Below, piece by piece: positions 52,001-61,461 of a DNA stretch of 64,000 bases (position 1 is its first letter; each line of letters begins with the position of its first letter). The stretch comes from Scheffersomyces stipitis CBS 6054 (taxonomy: Eukaryota; Ascomycota; Pichiomycetes; Serinales; Debaryomycetaceae). The stretch covers positions 310,001 through 374,000 of the forward strand of contig NC_009043.1 of NCBI RefSeq assembly GCF_000209165.1. The letters run 5' to 3'. The position numbers and the translations under genes were made by a program. Below the pieces are notes generated by a model. That model did not search any database and had not been told where the DNA came from. It was given only the letters and a program-made list of their open reading frames with translations.

Positions 52001-52857
52001 TCTACATCTGGACGGTCTGCATTATGAGTCCACTGAAGAGGTGGAAGCTGAATTGGAAGATTCCCATTTCCACCGGTAGGTCTAGAACCAGATAAGTACG
52101 AATATGGTATAGCATTGGCCGATGAATTAGAAGAAGCCGAAGAAAGTGAGCCTTCTGGAGAAGTTCTGTTATGGACATTACCGTTTGCTGTAGATAGAGA
52201 TGGCTGAGATGAGAATGAGTTTGTTGAAGTATGAACACTTCGTGAATTGTGACTATGATCCACAAGATTGTGATTATGTTGATTGTGATTATGTTGCGAT
52301 GACTGTGGCTTGAGCGAGGCCTCGATTTCCTTGATTTTGTTTTTGAGCGTTTCCAACTCAGATTGCACAGCCGGAGCTGCCAGAGAGGGATCTTGGTGGC
52401 TAGCTGTACCTCGTGAAGAATGGTTTCCGGAGTGATTCGAAGGGCCAGGTGGCGGCACGTGGAAAGAGGTTTGAACACCTCCATTTGCCTGTGGCGGTTT
52501 GGTAGAAGCTGCTGGTGGATGGAAACGTTGCACAGAAAAAGACGGCAAGTTCGAGCTGTGAGAATGAGATGACGTATGCGGACTATTGCTGCTACCGTTG
52601 ACGTGGAAAGCAGAAAGGCTATGTGATTGAGGGGATTTTCGTGAGTTTTGATTGGAGGTGGCCGCCATGGCGGCATTACCGGTTATGGCCACCGGCTCCA
52701 GCCATATAGGGTCCGAGTATTCACAGAGATTGGCTACATTGTACCGCACACAAGAAGAACAAGGTCTACCACGATCACACTTGACTTTCCTCTTTTTGCA
52801 GTAATTGCAGCTGAGCGACAACCGGTTTCGTTTGCGGGCCTGGGCGTCGTCTACCAT
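49090..52857 (-). CDS. Zn(II)2Cys6 transcription factor, Hap1-type (paralog 1)
   Basis: A nuclear regulator of 1255 residues. The zinc cluster is C17-x2-C20-x6-C27-x5-C33-x2-C36-x8-C45, preceded by KRNRLSLS, the same basic lead-in as in S. cerevisiae Hap1. A Ser/His/Asn-rich linker, then a coiled-coil (about 165-180), a conserved middle, and the fungal-specific domain from about residue 510 (VYPYMPFIDENYF) to about 950. YSMGINREPDTF is typical of that domain. The C-terminus is Asn/Gly-rich with an acidic, aromatic end (TADFYSIDIFNNLPIDQLLGF), a likely activation domain. No heme-regulatory CP motif is present. The middle and regulatory domain align with the next gene, so the two are tandem paralogs. 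Target genes are unknown. Confidence 0.85.
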   Translation of the reverse strand: MVDDAQARKRNRLSLSCNYCKKRKVKCDRGRPCSSCVRYNVANLCEYSDPIWLEPVAITGNAAMAATSNQNSRKSPQSHSLSAFHVNGSSNSPHTSSHSHSSNLPSFSVQRFHPPAASTKPPQANGGVQTSFHVPPPGPSNHSGNHSSRGTASHQDPSLAAPAVQSELETLKNKIKEIEASLKPQSSQHNHNQHNHNLVDHSHNSRSVHTSTNSFSSQPSLSTANGNVHNRTSPEGSLSSASSNSSANAIPYSYLSGSRPTGGNGNLPIQLPPLQWTHNADRPDVDYTGRPQYVNRYVLKFEDFKYNPDKNPTFIGINPFSADDDLINLYEGYTPIHIRDASRRMNYGPFAWLSIMKKDPGLLSLWKFMMSKKHERHLAIQRLARTAPAPELGLLPEKEPEQTSAPADSPKGADDQEKIFREKAIDRDGFNDLRLYGNVAKASDTSGNLKEKIHSGGYSKVELHNPKAHQKTQMNKLGIALGLTMYEGQIGRELELIEKIKMILPKQKVIWKLINKFFKSVYPYMPFIDENYFKLEMARILGPEAYSDSRLGDLKIEKRLDLAQIGILLIILRISYLSLFSNRRAVNQNNLNSNDPAPPAIEMKYLLSNPINIDVIDVAQLCLDQFELLRKSSLVILQCAYFMRLYHMFSPEDGDGADGGDSQIFNGMLVQMAYSMGINREPDTFPDICNDEKVNNLGRKIWFFLIINDLIQAYQYGNPLTIREKYYDTKLPYYKKGNENISDVSMEQHVISTFAYFEKYYYRLTAILDICLDIRKKVKVSQLSNLMGDFEHHLNDHYGTLRYFLVPFQQDNYVYPFLKTMKCKNYINMKGFLLTIYFHMYLYYESKKKTDFAYFYVKKIFATTCGEFVPSFFPLITNNYINFGETADLILNPTIESMIHKTTQMNFAILVRLNSTIYRMKHNANHGLNLRDNFGYKLKFAKLCKLSKILEKIIKFCIAAMSRLSQRYYYAWRVTKAHTFLLKMIIGEEFYKYCQDDEQIIFLDLSNDQLNELTEICEVTLKKFGKTKIFHAASELFDDINNEDIEAPVLDGANSRVSVSSTPQAAFDGTNGSEPNAAHMAGVINVPSSVDSIGSADMDDFQFIENVEIDKLWYQMASIKNENNNNSNSNTNTNNNSTGKATGSAGLFNFGLNVVSGSSAQDDGPFKLPGQKASVVDPNPAEGGSTGYTPMNLSIPTPLMNPLSPESLNTNSGGQPSNAAAEEELTTADFYSIDIFNNLPIDQLLGFRDEVDESW

Positions 52858-53955
52858 GTTGGCTATGTTCAGTAGAAGTCAATAGTTTTCAAATAGTGAA
52901 TAAATTGAAAAATTGTATGGTTCGAAAAAAGAGTCTAAATATAAATGCGACCTGATAGCAACTGGTCAAGCAATATTAATAAGCTCCAGTAGGCAGAAAT
53001 AGTGAGCAGTGAAAATTGAACAGTTTGCGACTCGTGATCCACAATAACAATAACGGTTATTGAGTGTAGACTGCCGGATCAGTGAAATGTGCAATGTCTG
53101 GTGAGTTCGATATGCAAAATGGGTAATTGAATTTGGAAATTGGACTAGTGAAAATTGAAATTTCCAAAATTTTGTGTGATTGAACTTTGAATACGTGATT
53201 GTAGAATTGTATCCTTACTTCAAAATGGCCAGCAAAGATATAGCAAGGTTGGTTTGTTATATATGTAGATTATACGCTTTATGAGAAGAGATTAGTAACG
53301 ACGCTTCAGAGACCAGCCGCGGCAAATTATCAATAGAAGAGTCACAATAGGGAGAACTCTCGGTAACCGTTTTTTTCGCAAACAGACTGGACTTCTGCAG
53401 CTCTCCTTTTTATATTGCTGCAACTATTTGGTTGCCTTGGCTTCGATATTGGACCCCGGTCTATCTCCACTGTACTACAGGCTAGACCCCGATTCCATGG
53501 TTTACGGTACTTTTTGCGGACATTTATCTACGAGCGATTCTGATTACTTGACCAATAAATGAACATGAAATTACCATCGCCGGGATTGCGTCTGTTTTGG
53601 GAAATTCCAAGTGATAAAATGTTCGGCGCACAATTTGATTGCAAAAATACCTGAAAATGCTCTGAAAATACTCTTCCATCTTGAGGCCAAATGACCAAAA
53701 AGAAATATGTAATCATCTCGATCCGAGATCGGAAGGATATCATTTGTGCGGCTAACTCGCTAACCACGTCAGGATAGTAGGATCATACAGAACCAACTAG
53801 TGTAAAATGTATGTCCAGTGTAGTATCTCCAGTAAATCTCTCGAATTGGAAGGCTGGGAAACACAGCCAATTTGTTTTTATCAACTACCCACATAACCAG
53901 AAACTGGGTATCTATTGTTACAGTTTTTATTGTCATTATATAGTACATACTAAAT
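52858..53955. other. Intergenic region between the two Hap1-type genes
   Basis: 1.1 kb holding the promoter of paralog 1 and the 3' flank of paralog 2. No gene is seen; short frames lack similarity. Confidence 0.6.
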
Positions 53956-56900
53956 CTAGACATCAAAATGGTCCAAGTCTCCATACATTTCGAACAACTT
54001 CAAGAGGTCTTCCGTACTAATGTGCCCGTTGCTGAAATAGCCAAACTCTGGTGTCAGATGTGAAAAAGAACTAAGGTCTCCTGGCGACTGCTGCAAATTG
54101 GAACTAATCGCCAGCGCATTACTAGACATTGCCGACCTTGGTATTGAGGGTGATGCTCCCATTGCAAACACTCTACCTGACCCGGCATTAATGGGATTAG
54201 ATATCCTAGAATTGTTGGCCAAAAACTTGGAAGGGTCAAACGAGATGGGCACATCCACATTATTTAGTGGTGCTGGATACTTGAAATGCTCCTTGGAAGG
54301 ATTAGTAGGTGGACGGGTAGAGGTTTTCTTTTTCAGTTGTTCTTCTTTAGCACCTCTGAATTCTTGACACAATTTACACAAATAAGTCAACTCACCATTG
54401 GTAAAAAATTCAAGCATATTGGTACCTTCGTGGAAAAACTTTGGATTGTACATCGTGGCTTCGAAGAAAGCCATTGGGTTATCCATACATTGCTTCAAAA
54501 CAAAATACGTCATCACATACAACTTGTATGAATTAATGTAATTCTTACTCAACTTTCTGAAGTTTCCAACGAAAAATTCGGCTTCTATCAACACCATCAT
54601 GAATAATGTGTCCAAAATTTCTAATCTTGGCTGGAGAGTTGGATCAGATGCAACCTTCTTGGTAAGATCGATTTTGTGATGCAACAATCTAACAAAGAAT
54701 GATGTCAAGAAAGCATGCGTCTTTATGATACATCTTTCGTTGTTGGAGGTTAAAACGTAATCATAGTTCTTGCCGAACAATTCGACAGAATTGTCCAAGA
54801 CATAAGACATGATGTAAACCAACTGGACGACACTCTTTATATAGATCTTAAAAAGCTCTATGCCAGCATTCATTGATGGTGTTTGCGATTCATTGTATTC
54901 GTTTTCATAATGGATGGCAATCATGTAATACATGCACGAAAGATCTGTCCTTAACTGAATAAACAAACAGTATTTGATGACTTTCATGTAACTTTCCTGG
55001 TGTGCGAGGGAATTGATATCATGACTGGTACCATTCAGTGGCACAGCAGCCGGCTTGCAAATGCAATCCTTGAAGAAATCCTTGCCAAAGAAACTGAAGA
55101 AAATCTTTTCCAAGTTGTTTGTTTCCATCAAAATGTCAATAACTTTTGGTTTATCTTGAATGTTGTTCATCTTTTTAATAATGTTTCTATAGCCCTCAAC
55201 AATCGTATGTAGCTTGTTGATAGTATCGTTCTTGGTTCCGGTTGAATCTTCACTATACAGAGGCAACTTGACGTCAAAAACGTCTGTTGAAGCTACCTTC
55301 AACGGCGTACTCGAGTGAATTGCTGATGTAACATCGGAAGTAATTAAATAATTCCAAAGAGACCTCCAGATTCTAATTAATGGCTCTCTTTTACTAATTA
55401 AATCCTGAGAGCCGTAGCATGTTGGATCCCGGTTGAGTCCGATAGAAAATGCATGGGTTATTGCAACTCCCAACAAAATGTTAGAGTCAGTTCCACCAAT
55501 ACCGTGACAATCGTCTGGAGACATTTTACGGAAGAAATAAAGAAGAGTCAAACTTTGAACTTTTCTGAAAGTAGATTTAGTACAGATAAGGTCGTCTGCC
55601 AAACATAGGTCCACAACATTGAGATAAGATGCTGTGCTGATACGCCTCATATCACGGACCATACCCTGTTCCTCTTTGGTGTACAGATTGTTTACTGGAT
55701 CATTGTGAATCAAGGACATGTACCCCAAGCGTAAAACAAGTAGGAAAATACCCAACACCGTTAAGTCGTGGTCAGATTCAATGATGACTTGGTCGTAAAA
55801 CCCGTGGTTGAAAGAAGGGTACTGTTGCAATAATGTTGTGATATCCATCATTAAAGAATTCTCGTCAATAATGGGAGCAAATGGATGGACGTACTTAAAA
55901 AACCGACAAAAGAGCATGAACATATTCAACTTGCTGGGGAAAACACCTATGATGGCTTTTTCTACCAATTCATAGTACTCCTTTCTATTTTTCTTACCCG
56001 AATAAAGCGATTTTAATCCAGGCAAAATGTTCGGAATGGCATGAGGATTTGTCTTACGCTTGTGCGTTTTCTTTTCTGGTTCTTTTTTGATAGCTGGATC
56101 AGTTGTCTTAATTTCAGTGCGTGATTCAAGTTCGGATTCCTCTTCCTTGTCAGTTGTGCTGTTCTGTTCTACTACATCTATTCTAGTAGTTATCAAGCCG
56201 TCGTCCTCGAGGATGTTGTCATGGTCTACATCCACATCTTTTTTGCTATCACATTCAGACATATATGAACCGGGAGATTCATGAATGGAATCTGAAGCCA
56301 AAGATGATTCAATTCGCAGTTTCTTGGCACCAGGCGAAGTGTTCTCTTCTGTTCCATTATTGCTGATTAAGCTTCCAGTTTCAGGGATACTAGAAGTAGC
56401 ACTTCCTGGAGCTGATCTCTTTTTCGTTTTAGGTGCTTCAAGCTTCATGAACTTGCCCATTTCACCAGACTTGAAGAGTAAGATGGCGTAGTTCCGCATG
56501 ATCTTGATGAAAGGATCACTCTTGGTTAAACCAATGTAGGACAACACTCCTTGGTATTGCCAAAGAGGCCCTTCAAGATTAAGTGCGTAACTTGCATTGG
56601 AAAAAACCTTCATGGTGTCGTCAGGATTAACCTGTAGAGACGAGTTGGGTCCCAAGGGAATCGAAACGAGTCTATTATTAGAAAAAGATGATGGCAATTT
56701 TCCAGGAGTCAGTGGGGGGTTGGCTGAGCTCATAGAAATATTGCTTTCTGTTGGAGAATAAGCAAATGCAGAAACCGAATTGGCACTAGAAACAGTTGCT
56801 GGAACAGCAGAGATGTTGTAGGCATTCTTACTAGTATTGGCGTCTGGGCTAATAGCACCAACAGCAGCTGCAGGGTTGTCGTTATTGGAGTTCTTGCTGG

Positions 56901-57954
56901 TGTTATCAATACTGTCTTTGTGAGAGACGCTGTTATTATTGTTCATGGTGGAGCTGGTGGAGCCCTTGGCATTGATAGAGCTCATCGTATTGTTCATGGC
57001 TAGAACACCAGAACTCATGCCATCAGCTCCGATATTAGAAGCAGCCACATGAGCTATGGGGGCGTTACTATTAGCAGCATTACTGTTCGCCAAATCAGCA
57101 TTTGGAGGACCTATATTCGCATTGGTGATATTAGGCAAGTTTTCACTGTCTGGTGTTATGCTATTATTGGCATTATTGTCAGGTAGTGGCGGAATTCCAG
57201 GACGTACCTGAGTTGGCGACGCTACATATGGAGGAACAGGAATCTGTCGAGGTTGACGATATTCGTAGTTACTAGTGCCTCCATTCGCAGTGTTCACATT
57301 GGCATGAACGTCACTATTCGCACTGTTGGAGTCCTGCTCCTGGCCCTGAAATCCAGGATACGCTGGATTCGAAAGGGGGATGGGCAACTGTTTGAGGTTA
57401 ACGTTTCCCTGATAGCCCTGGTAGTCTACCACTTGGTTAGCTTGAAGGTGGGGAAGCTGCTGTGATTGGATAGACTGCTGGGGTATGGGCTGCGACGGAG
57501 CAGGTTGCTGTGCTGTAATATGCTGTGGTTGAATATGCTGTTGTGGAATAGGTTGTTGTGGATTATGGGGGTGTTGGTGGAGTTGGTCCATCTGGTTTTG
57601 GTGGAGCGGTGGTTGAAGTTGAGGTTGCACTCCTGGCTGGAAATGTGGAGGAGGGGGGAAGAATTGTGGGGGAGGATGTTGGAGATGTTGAGGTGGGCCT
57701 GGGGGCTGTTCTGGTAGATGGTGTACATGGCTGTTTAGCAGCCCGCTGTCGTCTACGTTGTCTTTATCCAGCTCGTAGTAGCAGAGGTGGGCTATGGATT
57801 TTTTTTTGCATGTTCCGCAGACGGGTCTGACTCGGTCACATTTGGACTTCCGTTTGCGACAGATGGAGCACGAAGCTGGGATTCTATGTCGTTTGCGGTA
57901 GCCCAACGATGAAGAAGAGCCCGGCGACGACGTGGTGGTAGACTTGTTTGTCAT
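53956..57954 (-). CDS. Zn(II)2Cys6 transcription factor, Hap1-type (paralog 2)
   Basis: A nuclear regulator of 1332 residues. The zinc cluster C29-x2-C32-x6-C39-x6-C46-x2-C49-x8-C58 has exactly the spacing of S. cerevisiae Hap1, and KRHRIPASCSICRKRKSKCD and AHLCYYE are close to its DNA-binding domain. A Pro/Gln/His-rich region (about 75-190) and Asn/Ser-rich linkers follow, then a Lys-rich bipartite patch (KKTHKRKTNPHAIPNILPGLKSLYSGKKNRKEYYEL). The fungal-specific domain begins at about residue 680 (YVHPFAPIIDENSL) and has HAFSIGLNRDPTCY. The C-terminus ends with an acidic, aromatic segment (EDLLKLFEMYGDLDHFDV), a likely activation domain. Hap1's heme motifs (R/KCPVDH-type) were not found. 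Three AGGGG stress-response-like elements lie 310-340 bases upstream. Confidence 0.87.
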   Translation of the reverse strand: MTNKSTTTSSPGSSSSLGYRKRHRIPASCSICRKRKSKCDRVRPVCGTCKKKSIAHLCYYELDKDNVDDSGLLNSHVHHLPEQPPGPPQHLQHPPPQFFPPPPHFQPGVQPQLQPPLHQNQMDQLHQHPHNPQQPIPQQHIQPQHITAQQPAPSQPIPQQSIQSQQLPHLQANQVVDYQGYQGNVNLKQLPIPLSNPAYPGFQGQEQDSNSANSDVHANVNTANGGTSNYEYRQPRQIPVPPYVASPTQVRPGIPPLPDNNANNSITPDSENLPNITNANIGPPNADLANSNAANSNAPIAHVAASNIGADGMSSGVLAMNNTMSSINAKGSTSSTMNNNNSVSHKDSIDNTSKNSNNDNPAAAVGAISPDANTSKNAYNISAVPATVSSANSVSAFAYSPTESNISMSSANPPLTPGKLPSSFSNNRLVSIPLGPNSSLQVNPDDTMKVFSNASYALNLEGPLWQYQGVLSYIGLTKSDPFIKIMRNYAILLFKSGEMGKFMKLEAPKTKKRSAPGSATSSIPETGSLISNNGTEENTSPGAKKLRIESSLASDSIHESPGSYMSECDSKKDVDVDHDNILEDDGLITTRIDVVEQNSTTDKEEESELESRTEIKTTDPAIKKEPEKKTHKRKTNPHAIPNILPGLKSLYSGKKNRKEYYELVEKAIIGVFPSKLNMFMLFCRFFKYVHPFAPIIDENSLMMDITTLLQQYPSFNHGFYDQVIIESDHDLTVLGIFLLVLRLGYMSLIHNDPVNNLYTKEEQGMVRDMRRISTASYLNVVDLCLADDLICTKSTFRKVQSLTLLYFFRKMSPDDCHGIGGTDSNILLGVAITHAFSIGLNRDPTCYGSQDLISKREPLIRIWRSLWNYLITSDVTSAIHSSTPLKVASTDVFDVKLPLYSEDSTGTKNDTINKLHTIVEGYRNIIKKMNNIQDKPKVIDILMETNNLEKIFFSFFGKDFFKDCICKPAAVPLNGTSHDINSLAHQESYMKVIKYCLFIQLRTDLSCMYYMIAIHYENEYNESQTPSMNAGIELFKIYIKSVVQLVYIMSYVLDNSVELFGKNYDYVLTSNNERCIIKTHAFLTSFFVRLLHHKIDLTKKVASDPTLQPRLEILDTLFMMVLIEAEFFVGNFRKLSKNYINSYKLYVMTYFVLKQCMDNPMAFFEATMYNPKFFHEGTNMLEFFTNGELTYLCKLCQEFRGAKEEQLKKKTSTRPPTNPSKEHFKYPAPLNNVDVPISFDPSKFLANNSRISNPINAGSGRVFAMGASPSIPRSAMSSNALAISSNLQQSPGDLSSFSHLTPEFGYFSNGHISTEDLLKLFEMYGDLDHFDV

Positions 57955-58261
57955 ATTCTGTAGTGGTCACCCTGGAAAAAGAAGAGGCAAATAGAAATAA
58001 TCTTTTGTAGATGTGGATTTAAAGATGAAGAAAAAACCTCCAACGGAAGAATGTATCTGCTGTATAACGTAAACCAAACCCTTTGTCCTGCAAGAAAAAG
58101 GAGCTAGTCCTGCGGACGGGAAACTCCTAGAATCTATGCTCAATTTCTGGCGAAGGTTTTTCTGCCTGGGGCAAAAAATACTTCAGAGTGCTTAAATCCT
58201 GCAAGTGGGGACGAGCCGGCTTAATGGATGGTGTGTTGGTCTCCTGGTTTGACCACTGAGG

Positions 58262-58295
58262 AGGGGAGCGCGGGTACTATAGGGGCTGAAAGGGG
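58262..58295. promoter_or_regulatory. Three AGGGG (STRE-like) elements upstream of Hap1-type paralog 2
   Basis: AGGGG at 58262-58266, 58281-58285 and 58291-58295, 308-341 bases from the ATG. STREs (CCCCT) are bound by Msn2/Msn4-type factors; CTG-clade yeasts use related factors with partly changed specificity. Confidence 0.45.
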
Positions 58296-61200
58296 CTAGC
58301 GACAACTCTTCGGTTTGCAAATAAAGGCCAAAATGTGCTGTTCGCAATCTTAGAATGCTCCTGTTCTGTGCTTCCTGGCGCGAGGCAGGCTTTCTGTATC
58401 TTGAAACTTTTCAAATGTGTCTAAAACTGGGAATGTGTCCAAGAGCAGCTTTTTCTTCCGTTCTTAGATGCAATTCTTCGCTGCGTTAGCCAGTTGATAT
58501 TGAAGACGTAGAGACTATAGGAGAGCCAGATTTTCAATTCTATTTTCTTAAAATTATAATATTAAATAATTTTATTTTGATTTATTTTTGATTTCTGTAT
58601 CTGGACGCGGGTGACTGCTTCACTGATAGACCGAGGTGCCCCCGTCTGCTATGTATTGGCTATTGGCTCGAATGTCTTCGGAATAGTTGCGCTAGTTCCG
58701 GATCTGTTGTCCACTATTGCTAGGGATTTATGGTTCTGGTGTGTGCTCCTTGATTTCTCTCTATGACCGTTAAATTCTGTTGAGCTCGCAAAGTATAACT
58801 GGATTCAATTATAATGCTGAGGCGTTCTCACTTCGATGTTCTTGGAAGACAATTTAGCGGCGGAACTGACCCAATCTAGCGACTCTGGTTCTATTCGAAC
58901 TCTATCGTAAAATGAATTATATTTTCCACCAAGAACCCTGAGTAGAACAAAAAATATTAAAAATGCCGAAATGTCTCTATATATCAATTTATCAACCTGT
59001 TCGATAGCAACTCGATCCGGATTTTGCTGGTCTATAAATAAATAGTGTTTACCAGCGCCGTGGAAATGGTAGTATCACTTTCACCTATACTTCTACTTTG
59101 TATGATCCCGATGCTACAGTGCCGATATTAGGTCCATACTTTTGCACACTTAGTTTTTTTTTTTTGAATCATACAGGGCTACCCTGTTATCTACGTAAAT
59201 GCACCATACATAAACTATATTATCTGTAGGTGCATGCTGCTCAAGTGGACGTCTCATTCCTAATCCACCATAACCTTCCTAAATAGTACCATAGATTGTA
59301 CGAGTAAGTTGTCTTTTTCACATGATTTTCAATCGACATGCATTCAGGTTGCGCAATCTATACGCTCCAGGATAAATGAAGTTGATTTGTGTTTAGCCGG
59401 AATCTTGGGCATCTTGTGAGGTGGTTCATGGCATTGATTATTCACCAATTCGGAAGAATCCAGGTAGGAAACTCATCGTTTAAGGTTAATAATAATGGAC
59501 TCGGTCCGGTATGGCAGTAGTAGTGTCATTTGATTTTTTGACCTTGGTGAAACTACCTCTCGTACAGCATTACTGGACTGAAAAATGTATGGGTTTGCCT
59601 GATCCCTTAAAATTACTACACTGTATTTTTTGATTGCTATGCATACAGAGCTTCACTCTGACTTAAGCCAAGATTTGACCGGATTTCTGGATTAGGTTCC
59701 ATGGATTTGTTGACAACATTGAGCTGTCTTTTCCAATGCCGATCTTGACAGTAGTAATACGAATGGATTCTAAATTAAATTCTGTAGGGACTACAGCTTG
59801 CAGTGGACCCCCAATTTTGGTCGACGAAGGAGAAACAGTAGCCTGAAGACCACAACAACCTGACTGTACTATTCCTTTTGCATTTGTTGTTGGAGAAACG
59901 TCAGCTCCTCATTAACCCCTAATTAAATTTCAGGCGTTGGTTTGCGCCCGCTTCTCGTTAGTACTACCCTCAACTGCTGGTAGCTTAGCGGAAAGCTGTA
60001 GATGGAATCTTACTGCTTATCAACCAGCACTACTCTAAACATATTTTAGTGCTGGTTGTGTATTGTAGGGCGTATTTCGGACGTTTCTAGCTGGTAGTCC
60101 GCATGACTATTTTCTTACAAGCAGCGATATAGTAATAGGCTACGGTTCAGCATCGCATATAGATTGAAATTGCCCATGTCCTCTAACGCAGCTGTCTCCG
60201 AATGGAGCCTTTGTGTGCACCACTGATTCAAACATGCATACGGTTGGCCCAGCACACATGCACCGTGTAGTTGCCGAAGGAATAATTTTCTTCGGTAAGA
60301 CGAGGGAACATCTTTTGCCCCATGGCAGCGGTGTTGAACAGAGCCTCTGCGTCCGGCTAGAATAGGGCTGATGCCATCACAAATTTGCCCTGTCGGCAAT
60401 TTTGCAACTAGGCTCGTATTCTGTGCAGATAGGAAATAAACTTTGCTAGCATGCAACAATACCGAAGTTAAAAATGCACTCTAAATGCCATTGTTCGGCT
60501 ACATCACTCGCAAATCATAGCGGTACAAGGATGAGCATACGCATTGTAAAACCTAGTTTAGAATAAAGCTTAGGGAGAACAGCGCCCTGATTCATTGTGA
60601 TCTGTAACCGGATATGTCCAAGCTGCTCTAAGCGGCTGAACCAGAGCAACTGCAACGATGCCCCGGGGCTATGAAAGTATATCTCCATTTAAGCCATGAG
60701 GAAACTTGATAGTGGACTTGGCTCTAGTTGGTAACTATGCCACTAGCACATTTTTATTGTGCTGCAGGGCAGGTGTTCGTGGGGACTGCGGCAAAGAAAG
60801 TTGGCCGGAGAACAATACCTCCCTCCTGATTATAATAAACTGCGGTCAACAAGAAATTCATCTCCACGGATACAATGCTCAATGAAATTTCCAACAGTGG
60901 CCGGCTGTGTAAGTAGTAGCGAACAAGGAGTTTGGTTCCTGGAAGTGAAATTATTCAATTGTTCTGTAATGTATGGAATTCCTGGGCCTGCGAAGATGAT
61001 ACGATTCTCACGCCGTGCCCATTCTTGGAAAGACGTTCCTGCTTAGCTGTATATGTTCCAATGTTGTTGACGGTCCTTACAATAGAGAGAGCCGGTGTCG
61101 AGAAATGAAAAAACGATGTGACATTCGGGCAGTATACGAAGTGGCTGCGACAGAGTGAAATTTACATAAAAAATTACCACGAATATTTTTCAGAACAGAA

Positions 61201-61332
61201 CGACAACACCTCTGACTGAATAGCACAACTTGTGGGTGGTATCCGCTAACGAATTGTCTACGACCTTCCGAGCTTCGAGACTGCAACCATAAATTGGAAG
61301 AAATGTGTCTTGTGTCTACTGCTGATGTAAGC

Positions 61333-61377
61333 ACGCGACAACTTGTCTTTACGTGTCGCACTCTGCATTCTACGCGT
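61333..61377. promoter_or_regulatory. MBF-type site pair upstream of TOF1
   Basis: ACGCGA at 61333-61338 and an exact ACGCGT at 61372-61377, 124 and 85 bases from the TOF1 ATG, like the pair upstream of RAD51. Confidence 0.7.
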
Positions 61378-61461
61378 TGTTTATGAAATCTGAAATATTC
61401 TGGAAATTGCTTTAACCCATGTAGTTCTACAAGTTAACTAAAGAGATCTTGAGGTCATGAA

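Larger units (their letters stand above)
57955..61461. other. 3.5-kb gene-free region between the Hap1-type gene and TOF1
   Basis: The largest gap. The left end is the long promoter of paralog 2 with AGGGG elements; an A/T-rich block lies at 58540-58600, and a 12-T run at 59154-59165; the TOF1 promoter is at the right. Frames at 60115-60459, 60759-61046 and 61077-61361 have no recognised similarity. No tRNA is seen. Confidence 0.55.

Noticed and set aside
60115..61361. Three frames of 94-114 codons upstream of TOF1
   Set aside because: No motif or family likeness; codon use is not gene-like; two lie on the opposite strand of the TOF1 promoter.
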